From assembly GCF_035938995.1 (NCBI RefSeq), contig NZ_DASZGI010000213.1, positions 1-31,276 of the forward strand: a stretch of DNA of 31,276 nucleotides. Direction: 5' to 3'. The DNA comes from DASZGI01 sp035938995. Its GTDB lineage: Bacteria; Actinomycetota; Actinomycetes; Streptomycetales; Catenulisporaceae. A program made the position numbers and the translations under genes. The notes below the pieces were generated by a model. That model searched no databases, was not told where the DNA came from, and saw nothing but the letters and a program-made list of their open reading frames with translations. Positions 1 through 8,107 of this stretch are shown one piece after another; position 1 is the first letter of the stretch, and each line of letters opens with the position of its first letter.

Positions 1-771
1 GGCCGCCCGCACCGCGCCGAGCGCGATCAGGTCGCTGCCGCACACGATCCCGGTGATCCCCCGCTCGAGCAGCCGGTTCGCCGCGGCCTGGCCGCCCTCG
101 AGCGAGAACATGGTGCGCTCGACCCACTTCTCCTCGTACGCGAGCCCGCTCTGCGCCGCCGCCTGCTCGAACGCGGCGAACTTGCGGCGCGAGGGCATAT
201 GGTCGGACGGGCCGAGGATCAGGCCGATCCGCTCGTGCCCGAGCGCGGCGAGGTGATTGAACGCCTGCTCCACCGCCACCGCGTCGTCGGTCGAGACCCG
301 GGGGAAGTCCAGGTGCTCCGCCGCGGCGTTGACCAGCACCACCGGCAGCCGCACCTCGAGCAGCCGCAGGTAGTGCTCGTGCGGTGCGTCCGCCTCGGCG
401 TACTGCCCGCCGGCGAACACCACGCCCGACACCTGCTGTTCCAGCAGCATCTCGACGTAGTCGGACTCGGACAGGCCGCCCGCCGTGCGCGTGCACAGCA
501 CCGGGGTGAAGCCGCGTTGGGCCAGCGCCCCGCCGACGACCTCCGCCAGCGCGGGGAAGATCGGGTTCTGCAGCTCCGGCAAGACCAGCCCGATCAGCCG
601 GGCCCGCTCGCCGCGCAATTGCGTCGGTCGCTCATAGCCGAGGACGTCGAGGGCGGTGAGGATCGCCGCGCGGGTGGACTCCGCCACGCCCGGCTTCCCG
701 TTGAGCACACGGCTCACCGTGGCCTCACTGACCCCGGCCTTTTTCGCCACCTCGGCGAGTCTTCGCGACAT
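1..771 (-). CDS. LacI-family transcriptional regulator, C-terminus cut by window edge
   Basis: The frame is open for 257 codons from ATG at 771 to the window edge, so the C-terminus is missing. Residues 1-50 form a LacI-type helix-turn-helix (RRLAEVAKKAGVSEATVSRV) followed by the hinge helix region. From about residue 55 a periplasmic-binding-protein-like effector domain begins (RLIGLVLPELQNPIF, later HERIGLILGP), typical of sugar-responsive repressors. An in-frame ATG six codons upstream (789) is an alternative start; 771 is preferred because the protein then begins right at the HTH. It is divergent from the luciferase-like oxidoreductase gene, and a palindrome lies just upstream of its start, so autoregulation and control of the neighbour are plausible. 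The ligand cannot be told from sequence. Family assignment is secure. Confidence 0.93.
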   Translation of the reverse strand, partial: MSRRLAEVAKKAGVSEATVSRVLNGKPGVAESTRAAILTALDVLGYERPTQLRGERARLIGLVLPELQNPIFPALAEVVGGALAQRGFTPVLCTRTAGGLSESDYVEMLLEQQVSGVVFAGGQYAEADAPHEHYLRLLEVRLPVVLVNAAAEHLDFPRVSTDDAVAVEQAFNHLAALGHERIGLILGPSDHMPSRRKFAAFEQAAAQSGLAYEEKWVERTMFSLEGGQAAANRLLERGITGIVCGSDLIALGAVRAA

Positions 772-794
772 GTCGCAAGAATACAGCATGGACC

Positions 795-808
795 TGCAAG
801 AGCTTGCA
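795..808. promoter_or_regulatory. Candidate LacI-type operator
   Basis: Perfect inverted repeat TGCAAG-AG-CTTGCA lies 24 bases upstream of the preferred start of the LacI-type repressor, in the divergent intergenic region. A second overlapping palindrome, CTTGCAAG, spans 803-810. LacI-family proteins bind short palindromes of this size and often repress their own genes. That this repressor binds here is inferred from position and symmetry only. Confidence 0.5.
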
Positions 809-939
809 AGACTTCCGGCTGTGAGCGTGCACACTGACCGATCCGCGCCACCCACCGACCACCCTCGGTGGCGGAACCCTGCCCTGACGTGATGGGATGT
901 CGGTTGACTGAGAACCCACTCCGGGAGGACACGACGGGC

Positions 940-1698
940 ATGGCACGGTTCAAAGTAGGTGTGCAGCTGCGGCCGCAGCACTGCGAGATGAAGCAGCTGC
1001 GGGCCGCCTGGCAGGCTGCCGACTCCCTCGGCGTGGACACCATCTGGACCTGGGACCACTTCTACCCGCTCTACGGCGACCCGGCCGGCGCGCACTTCGA
1101 GTGCTGGACCGTGCTGGCCGCGATGGCCGCCGACACCAGCCACGCCCGCTTCGGCGCGCTGGTGACCTGCAACACCTACCGCAATCCGGACCTGCTCGCG
1201 GACATGGCCCGCACGGTGGACCAGATCAGCGGCGGCCGGCTGATCCTGGGCATCGGCGCCGGCTGGTTCGAACGCGACTACACCGAGTACGGCTACGAAT
1301 TCGGCACCGGCCCCGAGCGGCTGCGCGCCCTGCGCGAGTCCCTGCCGCGCATCGAGGCGCGCCTGGCGAAGCTGAACCCGTCGGGCGAGAACATCCCCCT
1401 GATGATCGGCGGCAGCGGCGAGAAGGTGACCCTGCGCATCGTCGCCGAGCGGGCGCAGCTGTGGAACGCCTTCGGCCCGGTGGACAACTTCGCCCGCAAG
1501 AACGCGATCCTCACCGACTGGTGCCAGAAGGTCGGCCGGGACCCCGCGGAGATCGACCGGACGGTCATGATCAACCCCGACGAGGTGGACAACTTCCAGG
1601 CCTACCTCGACGCGGGCGCCACCCACCTGATCGTCGGCAGCGACGTCCCGTTCGACCTGACCGCCGTCGAGCGGCTCGTGGCCCACGCCCGCGGCTGA
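940..1698 (+). CDS. LLM-class F420-dependent oxidoreductase
   Basis: A 252-residue protein of the bacterial luciferase-like monooxygenase superfamily (TIM barrel), in the subgroup that normally uses reduced coenzyme F420. It opens with FKVGVQLRPQ, has the family motif TIWTWDHFYPL near residue 35, and keeps the ISGGRLILGIGAGWFERDY stretch that forms part of the cofactor pocket. ATG at 940 is chosen because a GGGAGGA ribosome site ends about 10 bases before it; an earlier in-frame ATG at 868 lacks one and would add non-family residues. At about 250 residues it is on the short side for the family. It is divergent from the LacI-type repressor. The substrate is not predictable. Confidence 0.88.
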   Translation: MARFKVGVQLRPQHCEMKQLRAAWQAADSLGVDTIWTWDHFYPLYGDPAGAHFECWTVLAAMAADTSHARFGALVTCNTYRNPDLLADMARTVDQISGGRLILGIGAGWFERDYTEYGYEFGTGPERLRALRESLPRIEARLAKLNPSGENIPLMIGGSGEKVTLRIVAERAQLWNAFGPVDNFARKNAILTDWCQKVGRDPAEIDRTVMINPDEVDNFQAYLDAGATHLIVGSDVPFDLTAVERLVAHARG

Positions 1699-1750
1699 CC
1701 ACGGCAGTACTCGACAACACCCGTCACAGAACTCTGCAGCAGTAACCGAT

Positions 1751-1792
1751 CGCCCGGGCGGCGCCGACGCAGCATTCGGCGCCACCCGGGCG
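1751..1792 (+). terminator. GC-rich hairpin terminator after luciferase-like gene
   Basis: A 17-base arm beginning CGCCCGGG (1751-1767) pairs with TCGGCGCC-A-CCCGGGCG (1776-1792). There is a small internal bulge and an 8-base loop. It starts 53 bases after the stop codon. There is no T-run, which is common for actinobacterial terminators. Confidence 0.65.
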
Positions 1793-1804
1793 AATTCGTC
1801 TCAG

Positions 1805-1841
1805 ACGTATACGTTCACGGCTATTAGAACCACGTGTACGT
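1805..1841. promoter_or_regulatory. Two ACGTRTACGT boxes upstream of MHYT/conservon operon
   Basis: ACGTATACGT (1805-1814) is a perfect 10-base palindrome. ACGTGTACGT (1832-1841) differs by one base. The 27-base start-to-start spacing places them on nearby helical faces, as expected for a cooperatively bound repressor or activator dimer. The cognate regulator is unknown; function is inferred. Confidence 0.4.
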
Positions 1842-2044
1842 CATCGCATAACCGGCATTCTCCGGATAACGCTCACAACTCCCGCTCCGTAAGCCGGCGC
1901 AGGGGTGGCGCGGGTCCTGCAGAAGTCCGCCTCTGCGTAGCTGCGCGATCGCAATCAGTCATCGAAAGCCACTGCGGCAGCGCCGACGTCGTGTAATCGT
2001 TCGGTCAACCACTCATGCGATTGCGGATGCAAAGGACGCGAGCC

Positions 2045-2848
2045 GTGGGACCGATGGGCGCGACGACCGAGACCGGATTCGGATGGGCGACCCCGATCCT
2101 GGCCTACACGATGGCCTGTGTCGGCGCGGCGCTGGGCCTGCGCTGCACCGCCACGGCCCTGACCCGCACGGATCGCTCCAAGCGCAACTGGCTCGCCGCC
2201 GCGGCCGTGTCGATCGGCAGCGGCATCTGGACCATGCACTTCATCGCGATGCTCGGATTCGCGGTCACCGGCACCGACATCCGCTACGACGTCGGGCTGA
2301 CCGTCTTCAGCCTCGTGGTGTGCATCGCGGTGGTCGGCGCTGGCATCTTCGTCGTCGGATACGGCAGCCGGCGCGGCCCGTCGCTGCTGCTCGGCGGCGC
2401 GGTGACCGGGATCGGCGTGGCGGTGATGCACTACATCGGGATGGCGGCCATGCGGCTCGACGGCACGGTCACCTACAACCCGGCGACCGTCGCACTTTCC
2501 GTCGCAATTGCAGTTCTCGCCGCCGTCGCGGCGCTCTGGGCCGGCCTGACCATCCGCGGCACCGCGGCCGTCATCGGGGCCTCGCTCGTCATGGGCGTCG
2601 CGGTCACCGCCATGCACTACACCGGGATGAGCGCCGCGGAGGTGAAACTGGCCGCTGACACGGTGGCCGCCAGCCATGCTCCGGCGAGCGGCGCGACCGC
2701 GATGGACTTCCTACTGCCCATCATCGTCGGCCTCGGCTCAGCCCTCTTCCTCACGTCGGCCTTCGTCGCTCTCTCGCCCGATGGTCCGGCGCATCCCGCG
2801 GCGACCGCGCCGTCCCCGGCCCCGCACCGACGAGGCAGCCATGCGTGA
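2045..2848 (+). CDS. MHYT-domain integral membrane sensor
   Basis: A 267-residue membrane protein built of about seven hydrophobic segments. Three copies of the MHYT signature lie at helix ends: TMHFIAM, VMHYIGM and AMHYTGM. MHYT domains were proposed to bind copper through these Met/His residues and to sense a diatomic gas or redox signal; they are usually fused to cyclase or kinase output modules. Here the output module is absent. GTG at 2045 is preferred because AAAGGA lies 8 bases before it; ATG at 2015 and ATG at 2054 are alternatives. The 3' end overlaps the start of the conservon sensor gene by 8 bases, implying translational coupling and a shared signalling role. Confidence 0.88.
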   Translation: MGPMGATTETGFGWATPILAYTMACVGAALGLRCTATALTRTDRSKRNWLAAAAVSIGSGIWTMHFIAMLGFAVTGTDIRYDVGLTVFSLVVCIAVVGAGIFVVGYGSRRGPSLLLGGAVTGIGVAVMHYIGMAAMRLDGTVTYNPATVALSVAIAVLAAVAALWAGLTIRGTAAVIGASLVMGVAVTAMHYTGMSAAEVKLAADTVAASHAPASGATAMDFLLPIIVGLGSALFLTSAFVALSPDGPAHPAATAPSPAPHRRGSHA

Positions 2849-5648
2849 CGGCCGCTCGACCCCGCCGCGCGGACGGCACGGCTCGCACGCCCGACCCGCC
2901 GGAGCCGCCCGGATGCTCGGACCGGTGAACCGAGGCACGCGCCCCCAGGCGGCGCACTGGCCCCCACGAGTCGACGACCCGGCTGTCGCAGACGTCGAAG
3001 AAGGAGCCGCGAGCGCTGGTCCTCACTCCGCACGTGTCGCCGAACCCGGTCGGGATTTCGCACAGGGAGCGCTCCCGACCGCTTCGCGCCTTGCCCGCGC
3101 CGGAAGCCTGACCCGCGTGGCAGGACTCTCACTGCCCCACCCACGCTCGGTCCGCGCCAAGGTCGTCTGCCTGCTGCTGGTGCCGATCGTCTCCGTCACG
3201 ACCCTGTGGGGGCTGGCCGGGGTCGGCACCGCCCAGAACGTCTACACCCTGATCCAACTGCGGCAGCTCAACGATGTCGTGCAGATTCCGCTCGACCGGA
3301 CGATCGCCGATCTGCAGGCGGAACGCACCGCGACCGCCTGGGTCCTCGGCGGCGGCGCGGCGTCGACCAAGCAGATCAGCGCTCTGAGCGCCGCCTACAC
3401 CGCGACCGATGACGCGGCCGCGGACCTACGCACCGGAGCCGATACGTCGGCTGCAGCGGCCGCCGGACTCAGCGCGCAGATGTACGGTTCGGTCCGCACG
3501 CTGCTCGCCGATTTCCAGGCGCTGCCGTCGCTGCGCGGCGAGACCCGGCTGCGGCAGGTGACCTGGGCGACCGCGGAGGCCAGCTACACCAACGCCGTCG
3601 CGGACGCCCTCGCCGTCCAGGAGACGCTCGCGACCATCCAGGACGGACAGGTGGCGTCTGACGAACAAGCAGTGCTCTGCCTCGCCCGCTCCCGGGAGAT
3701 GCTGGCGCGGCAGGACGCGGTGCTCGCGGCCGCGCGCGCCGCCGGATCTCTCGACGCAGCCGGATACCGCGAGTTCACCGGCGCTCTGTACAGCCAGACG
3801 ACGCTGGCCGACGCGGCTCTGCCGGGCCTGCGCGCCACCGACGCCGCCGCCTACCGCAGCGCCGAGGCATCCGCGGATTACACCCGCCTCGGCCAGATCC
3901 AGCAGGCGATCGCCACGGACGGCCCAGCAGACGCGCGCTTCACAGCCCTCGACGACGCATGGAACGCCACCGCCGCGCCGATCATGTCAGAGTTCGGACA
4001 ACTGGTCGCCAACGCGGGCACCGCCGCCGTCGCCCAAGTCGACCCGTACAGCCGCGGGCTGGCGACCAAGGCGGGCGCCGCAGTGATCGTCGGTCTGATC
4101 GCGATAGCCGTCTCGCTGCTGGTCTCAGTGCGGATCGGCCGGGGCCTGGTGCTCGAACTGGTCGGACTGCGCGACTCAGCCCTCGACCTCGCAGCCCGGC
4201 GACTGCCGCGCACCGTCGCACGGCTGCGCGCCGGGCATCCGGTCGACGTGGCCGCGCAGGTGCCGCCGACCCCCGTGGAATCGGACGAGATCAGTCAGGT
4301 CGGCGCGGCTCTGGCCCAGGTCCACCGTGCGGCATTGCAGGCGGCCGTCGAGCGCGCCGAAGCTATCAGCGGCGTCGCAGGGGTGTTCCTCAACCTCGCC
4401 CGGCGCAGTCAGATCCTGATCCACCGGCAGCTGGCCCTGCTGGACGCGATGGAGCGGCGGGTGGAGGACCCTGACGAGCTCGAGGACCTGTTCCGGCTCG
4501 ACCATCTCGCGACCCGGATGCGCCGCCACGCCGAGGGTCTGCTCATCCTGTCCGGCGCTGCGCCGGGCCGCGGCTGGCGCCGCCCGATGCCGCTGATGGA
4601 CGTGGTGCGCGCGGCCGTCGCAGAGGTCGAGGACTACGCCCGGGTCGACGTGCGCCGCATCCCAGACATCCGCGTGGCCGGCGGCGCCGTGGCGGACCTG
4701 GCGCACCTGATCGCAGAGCTCGTGGAAAACGCGACAATGTTCGCCCCGCCGCACACCCGCGTGCGGGTATGCGGCGAGCAGGTGGCGAGCGGGTACGTCC
4801 TGGAGATCGAGGACCGCGGCCTGGGCATGGGCGCCCCGGCGCTGGCCGACGCGAACCGCCGCATCGCCAGCACCCGCCAGAGCGACCTGTTCGACAGCGA
4901 CCGGCTCGGCCTGTTCGTGGTCAGTCGCCTGGCCCGGCGCCACGACGTGAAGGTCTCGCTGCGCCCGTCGCCCTACGGCGGGACCACGGCCGTCGTCCTG
5001 GTGCCCGCAGCGATCCTGGAGACCGGTGCGCTGTCCGGCGCCGCCGCGCTCGGCTCGGCGGACGCCGCCTCCCCCGGTGCATCTGACGGCACGTCCGATG
5101 CCCATGGGGGTCACGCTGTTGACACTCACGCTGTCGAATCACCCGCTGTCAACACTCATACCTTTGACTCTCACACCGCGCGGCCCTCAGTCTCGCGGCA
5201 GGCCGGTGCCGGATCCGCCACGCTAGGCAAGCGCGACAGCGTCCGCCTGCGCGCAGTGCGTGCGAACGACCGCGAATCCGTGCTCATCGGACCGCCCGCA
5301 GCGAACGCCGAGTCCTCAGGCGACGACGCGGACGCGCCAGCCACGGTCGACGGCTTCGTCATCTATGGCGACTCCGAATGCGGCCCCAACTCGGAGCATC
5401 TGCCGCGCCGGGTGCGGCAGGCCAACCTCGCCGCGCCGCTGCGTGAGACCCCTGAGCCGCCAAGCCGCGACGACTCGACCGCCGAACCCGCGCCGCGCGC
5501 CCCCGACCAGGTCCGCTCCACCATGGCCGCGTTCCAGTCCGGCTGGTCCCGCGGCCGGGCCGAGCACCCCGCACCCGACGAGGAGGCGGCCGCCCGCGAG
5601 CCCGCTGCGGCCGCCGCCGAGCCCCAGACCGCGGTGGACGACCGATGA
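2841..5648 (+). CDS. cvnA: Conservon sensor histidine-kinase-like protein CvnA (nitrate-sensor-type extracellular domain)
   Basis: A 935-residue membrane protein. Residues 1-105 are a long low-complexity cytoplasmic lead. A transmembrane segment lies at about 108-128 and an Ala-rich helical extracellular domain of nitrate/nitrite-sensor type at about 130-405. A second transmembrane segment at about 412-434 is followed by a HAMP-like linker. The CvnA core includes LDHLATRMRRHAEG near 553, and the HATPase domain spans about 618-713 with N-box ELVENATMFAPP and G-box DRLGLFVVSRLARRH. The C-terminal 220 residues are disordered and include a His-rich stretch near 755-780. ATG 2841 has GAGG five bases upstream and overlaps the MHYT stop. 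CvnA proteins act with the B, C and D products in a membrane complex likened to a G-protein-coupled system. The signal is unknown. Confidence 0.9.
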   Translation: MRDGRSTPPRGRHGSHARPAGAARMLGPVNRGTRPQAAHWPPRVDDPAVADVEEGAASAGPHSARVAEPGRDFAQGALPTASRLARAGSLTRVAGLSLPHPRSVRAKVVCLLLVPIVSVTTLWGLAGVGTAQNVYTLIQLRQLNDVVQIPLDRTIADLQAERTATAWVLGGGAASTKQISALSAAYTATDDAAADLRTGADTSAAAAAGLSAQMYGSVRTLLADFQALPSLRGETRLRQVTWATAEASYTNAVADALAVQETLATIQDGQVASDEQAVLCLARSREMLARQDAVLAAARAAGSLDAAGYREFTGALYSQTTLADAALPGLRATDAAAYRSAEASADYTRLGQIQQAIATDGPADARFTALDDAWNATAAPIMSEFGQLVANAGTAAVAQVDPYSRGLATKAGAAVIVGLIAIAVSLLVSVRIGRGLVLELVGLRDSALDLAARRLPRTVARLRAGHPVDVAAQVPPTPVESDEISQVGAALAQVHRAALQAAVERAEAISGVAGVFLNLARRSQILIHRQLALLDAMERRVEDPDELEDLFRLDHLATRMRRHAEGLLILSGAAPGRGWRRPMPLMDVVRAAVAEVEDYARVDVRRIPDIRVAGGAVADLAHLIAELVENATMFAPPHTRVRVCGEQVASGYVLEIEDRGLGMGAPALADANRRIASTRQSDLFDSDRLGLFVVSRLARRHDVKVSLRPSPYGGTTAVVLVPAAILETGALSGAAALGSADAASPGASDGTSDAHGGHAVDTHAVESPAVNTHTFDSHTARPSVSRQAGAGSATLGKRDSVRLRAVRANDRESVLIGPPAANAESSGDDADAPATVDGFVIYGDSECGPNSEHLPRRVRQANLAAPLRETPEPPSRDDSTAEPAPRAPDQVRSTMAAFQSGWSRGRAEHPAPDEEAAAREPAAAAAEPQTAVDDR

Positions 5649-6088
5649 ACGATGCCCACGGAGACTCGATGCCCAGCAGTTCCACCACCCCCGCCTCCCG
5701 GCTCAACTGGTTACTCGACGAACTGGTCGGCGCCGTCGCACCAATCCGCGACGCGGTGCTGCTGTCCACGGACGGCCTCGCCGTCGCCGCCTCCGCCGCC
5801 CTGTCCCGGGAGAACCGCGAGCATCTGGCCGCGGTCGCGTCGGGCTTCCAGAGCCTGGCCAAGGGGACCGGCCGGCACTTCGAGGTCGGCGCAGTGCGCC
5901 AGACGATGGTCGAGTTCGAGGACGGATATTTGTTCGTGGTCGCCGCGGGGGGCGGGACCTGCCTGGCCGTGCTCAGCACCGCCGAGGGCGACATCGGCAT
6001 GATCGCCTACGAGATGGCTCGCCTGGTGCGCCGGGTCGGCGAGCACCTCTACGCCGCGCCGCGCGCCGACGCCGGCTCGAGCCTCTGA
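5645..6088 (+). CDS. cvnB: Roadblock/LC7-domain protein CvnB
   Basis: A 147-residue protein with the bacterial Roadblock/LC7 fold from about residue 16 (NWLLDELVGAVAPIRDAVLLSTDGLAVAAS) to about 135. In conservons this protein interacts with the small GTPase (CvnD) and is thought to modulate its nucleotide cycle. ATG at 5645 overlaps the cvnA stop in an ATGA arrangement; an in-frame ATG at 5669 has a better ribosome site (GGAG five bases upstream) and may be the true start. The second gene of the cvn set. Confidence 0.92.
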   Translation: MNDAHGDSMPSSSTTPASRLNWLLDELVGAVAPIRDAVLLSTDGLAVAASAALSRENREHLAAVASGFQSLAKGTGRHFEVGAVRQTMVEFEDGYLFVVAAGGGTCLAVLSTAEGDIGMIAYEMARLVRRVGEHLYAAPRADAGSSL

Positions 6089-6125
6089 TCGGCGATGGAG
6101 GCGCGGTTGCCATGGACGTGTCCCG

Positions 6126-6521
6126 ATGAACGGCTACGGCGCCGGTCCGGCGCTCGGCGAAGCCCGCTGGTACGACGACGAGGCCGGCCCTCTGGTACGC
6201 CTCTACGCGCTCACCGGCGGGCGCGCCCGGCCGCCGAACCAGGTATTCGACCTGATGACGCTGGTCGTCGCGGCCGGACCGGTGGGCGACGACCCGTCGC
6301 TCGGCCCGGAGCAGGCGGCCGTGCTGGAGCTGTGCGCCCTCGGCCCGCGCTCTGTCGCGGAGATCGCCGCGGATTGCGACCTGCCGCTGGGCATCGCCCG
6401 GGTGCTACTCGGCGACCTGCTGGCGATCGGACATATCAGGGTCCGCCCGCCGCTTCCGCAGGCGTACCTCTTCGACCAGGCCATCCTCCAAGAGGTGATC
6501 GATGGACTCAGGGCGCTTTGA
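6126..6521 (+). CDS. cvnC: DUF742 protein CvnC
   Basis: A 131-residue DUF742 protein. It shows the family pattern: an N-terminal VRLYALTGGRARP segment near residue 23, a central winged-helix-like region (SVAEIAADCDLPLGIARVLLGDLLAIGHIRV), and a C-terminal DQAILQEVIDGLRAL end. DUF742 members sit between the Roadblock and GTPase genes in every conservon. The winged-helix likeness suggests DNA or protein binding, but its role is unproven. It overlaps cvnD by 20 bases, so the two are probably translated together. Confidence 0.92.
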   Translation: MNGYGAGPALGEARWYDDEAGPLVRLYALTGGRARPPNQVFDLMTLVVAAGPVGDDPSLGPEQAAVLELCALGPRSVAEIAADCDLPLGIARVLLGDLLAIGHIRVRPPLPQAYLFDQAILQEVIDGLRAL

Positions 6522-7296
6522 CGGGACGCGGGCCTCGGCAGGACAAGCGGCGTACGAGAGCGGCGGCGCGGATGCCCGCGACGAATCGTTCCTGGCACTG
6601 AAGATCTTGGTCGCGGGCGGTTTCGGCGTCGGCAAGACCACCCTGGTCGGCGCGGTCAGCGAGATCCGTCCGCTGCACACCGAGGAGTCGATGACGCAGG
6701 CCGGGCTCGGCGTGGACCGGCTGCTCGGCGTCGAGCAGAAGAACACCACCACGGTGGCGATGGACTTCGGCCGGATCACCATCCGCGACGGCCTCGCGCT
6801 CTACCTGTTCGGCACGCCGGGGCAGGACCGCTTCTGGTTCCTGTGGGACGAGCTGGCCCAGGGCGCCCTCGGAGCGGTGGTGCTGGCCGACACGGCGCGG
6901 CTGCCCGACTGCTTCCCCGCGGTGGATTTCTTTGAGCGCCGCGCGATCCCGTTCGTCATCGCGGTCAACTGCTTCGAAGGGCATCGCCGCCACGACCCGC
7001 GCGACATCGCCGACGCGCTCGACCTCGACCCCGGCACGCCCGTCGTGCTCTGCGACGCCCGCCAGCGCAGTTCGGGGAAGCAGGTTCTGATCAAAGTCGT
7101 CGAGCACGCGGGCCGGCACCACCGCTCCCGCCAGTGGCTGGGCCGGAACAGAACTGCCGAGCCGGCGGCTCAGCCCACGTCCAGCCGCCCCAACAGCTCA
7201 CCCCGCGCGACCAGCACCGCCGGGCCGGACAGCTCCAGCACGCCGTCGGACCGCTCGACGACCTTCAGGCGACCTCCGGGTACGTCCACGGTGTAA
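6502..7296 (+). CDS. cvnD: Conservon small GTPase CvnD with extended C-terminus
   Basis: A 264-residue protein. A P-loop GGFGVGKTT lies at residues 39-47. The switch region is TTTVAMDFGRI, the G3-type motif is FGTPGQDRFWF near 103, and VNCFEG near 155 stands where classical GTPases have NKxD. This pattern is normal for CvnD, an MglA/Rab-like switch that works with the Roadblock partner. Family members usually end close to residue 200-210. Here translation continues through a Pro/Ser/Thr/Arg-rich tail of about 50 residues, of which residues 223-264 are read from DNA that encodes the dapF C-terminus on the other strand. The tail looks like readthrough after loss of an ancestral stop rather than a domain. 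Confidence 0.9.
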   Translation: MDSGRFDGTRASAGQAAYESGGADARDESFLALKILVAGGFGVGKTTLVGAVSEIRPLHTEESMTQAGLGVDRLLGVEQKNTTTVAMDFGRITIRDGLALYLFGTPGQDRFWFLWDELAQGALGAVVLADTARLPDCFPAVDFFERRAIPFVIAVNCFEGHRRHDPRDIADALDLDPGTPVVLCDARQRSSGKQVLIKVVEHAGRHHRSRQWLGRNRTAEPAAQPTSSRPNSSPRATSTAGPDSSSTPSDRSTTFRRPPGTSTV

Positions 7297-8006
7297 GGCG
7301 TCCCGGGGGCGGCACCGTCCCGCCGAGCTGCCGCGATCATCGCCGCGCACGCCCCGGTCCCGCAGGAGCGCGTCTCACCCACTCCGCGCTCGAAGACCCG
7401 CATCGCGATGTGCTGCGGCCCGACCGGCGCGACGAACTCCACGTTGACTCCACGGGGGTACACCGTGGCCGGGCTCCACGTTGGCGCGTCGTACAGGGCA
7501 CCGGCCTCGGCGACGTCCGCCACGAACACGACCGCGTGCGGGTTGCCCATGTCCACGTGCACCGAGTCCGCATCGCGCCCGTTCCAGGCGATGCGCGCAG
7601 CAGCCTCCGGCCAGCTCGGCTTGCCCATGGCGACGGTGATGTCGCCGTCGGCCGGCACACGCACCGCCTTCACACCGCTGCGCGTCCCGACGGCGAACTC
7701 CCCGGGCTCCATCAGTCCCTGGTCCACGAGGAACCGGGCGAACACACGCACGCCGTTGCCGCACATCTCGGCGGTCGAGCCGTCGCCGTTGCGGTAGTCC
7801 ATGAACCAGGTCGCGTCCGCCGCCTGGTGCTCGAAGCCGGACATCTTCGCGGTCGCCACGATCCGCAGCAACCCGTCGGCGCCGATCCCCGCCCGCCGGT
7901 CGCACACCGCGGCCACCCACTCCGGGTCGGTCGGCAGCGAGCCGTCCGGGTCGGGAACGATCACGAAGTCGTTCTCGGTGCCGTGGCCCTTGGTGAAACG
8001 GGTCAT
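7170..8006 (-). CDS. dapF: Diaminopimelate epimerase
   Basis: A 278-residue cofactor-independent racemase converting LL- to meso-diaminopimelate, for lysine and peptidoglycan synthesis in the cytoplasm. Both catalytic cysteines are visible: Cys82 in AEMCGNGVR and Cys215 in GETRSCGTGAC. The start MTRFTKGHGTENDF at 8006 matches the family N-terminus exactly; an upstream in-frame ATG at 8069 would add 21 unrelated residues. The 3' end overlaps the convergent cvnD tail by 127 bases, and the usual actinobacterial neighbours miaA and hflX are not present. Meso-DAP is expected in the cell wall of this organism. Confidence 0.96.
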   Translation of the reverse strand: MTRFTKGHGTENDFVIVPDPDGSLPTDPEWVAAVCDRRAGIGADGLLRIVATAKMSGFEHQAADATWFMDYRNGDGSTAEMCGNGVRVFARFLVDQGLMEPGEFAVGTRSGVKAVRVPADGDITVAMGKPSWPEAAARIAWNGRDADSVHVDMGNPHAVVFVADVAEAGALYDAPTWSPATVYPRGVNVEFVAPVGPQHIAMRVFERGVGETRSCGTGACAAMIAAARRDGAAPGTPYTVDVPGGRLKVVERSDGVLELSGPAVLVARGELLGRLDVG

Positions 8007-8040
8007 ATCCGGGTACCGTCGCCGTTCCGTCGCGGGTGGG

Positions 8041-8060
8041 TATATAGGTACTACAGTACC
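8041..8060 (-). promoter_or_regulatory. Possible dapF promoter/operator: TATATA next to a palindrome
   Basis: The perfect inverted repeat GGTACT-AC-AGTACC (8047-8060) directly abuts TATATA (8041-8046), 35-55 bases upstream of the dapF start. On the minus strand TATATA could serve as a -10 element with the palindrome in the spacer, although no good -35 hexamer follows at 17 bases. This is a candidate control site for dapF. Confidence 0.4.
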
Positions 8061-8107
8061 CGCCGCCATCCGCTACACGTCGGACGTCTGACCCGATGAC
8101 GAAATGA

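Larger units (their letters stand above)
1699..2044. other. Intergenic region with terminator and paired ACGT boxes
   Basis: This 346-base gap separates the luciferase-like gene from the MHYT/conservon operon. It holds a GC-rich hairpin (1751-1792), two related near-palindromes (1805-1814 and 1832-1841), and the 5' region of the operon. No convincing reading frame or RNA gene was seen. Confidence 0.6.

Noticed and set aside
6955..6985. Missing NKxD motif in CvnD as a sign of a broken GTPase
   Set aside because: Conservon GTPases regularly lack it and have an NxFxG-type motif here, so this is the family norm.
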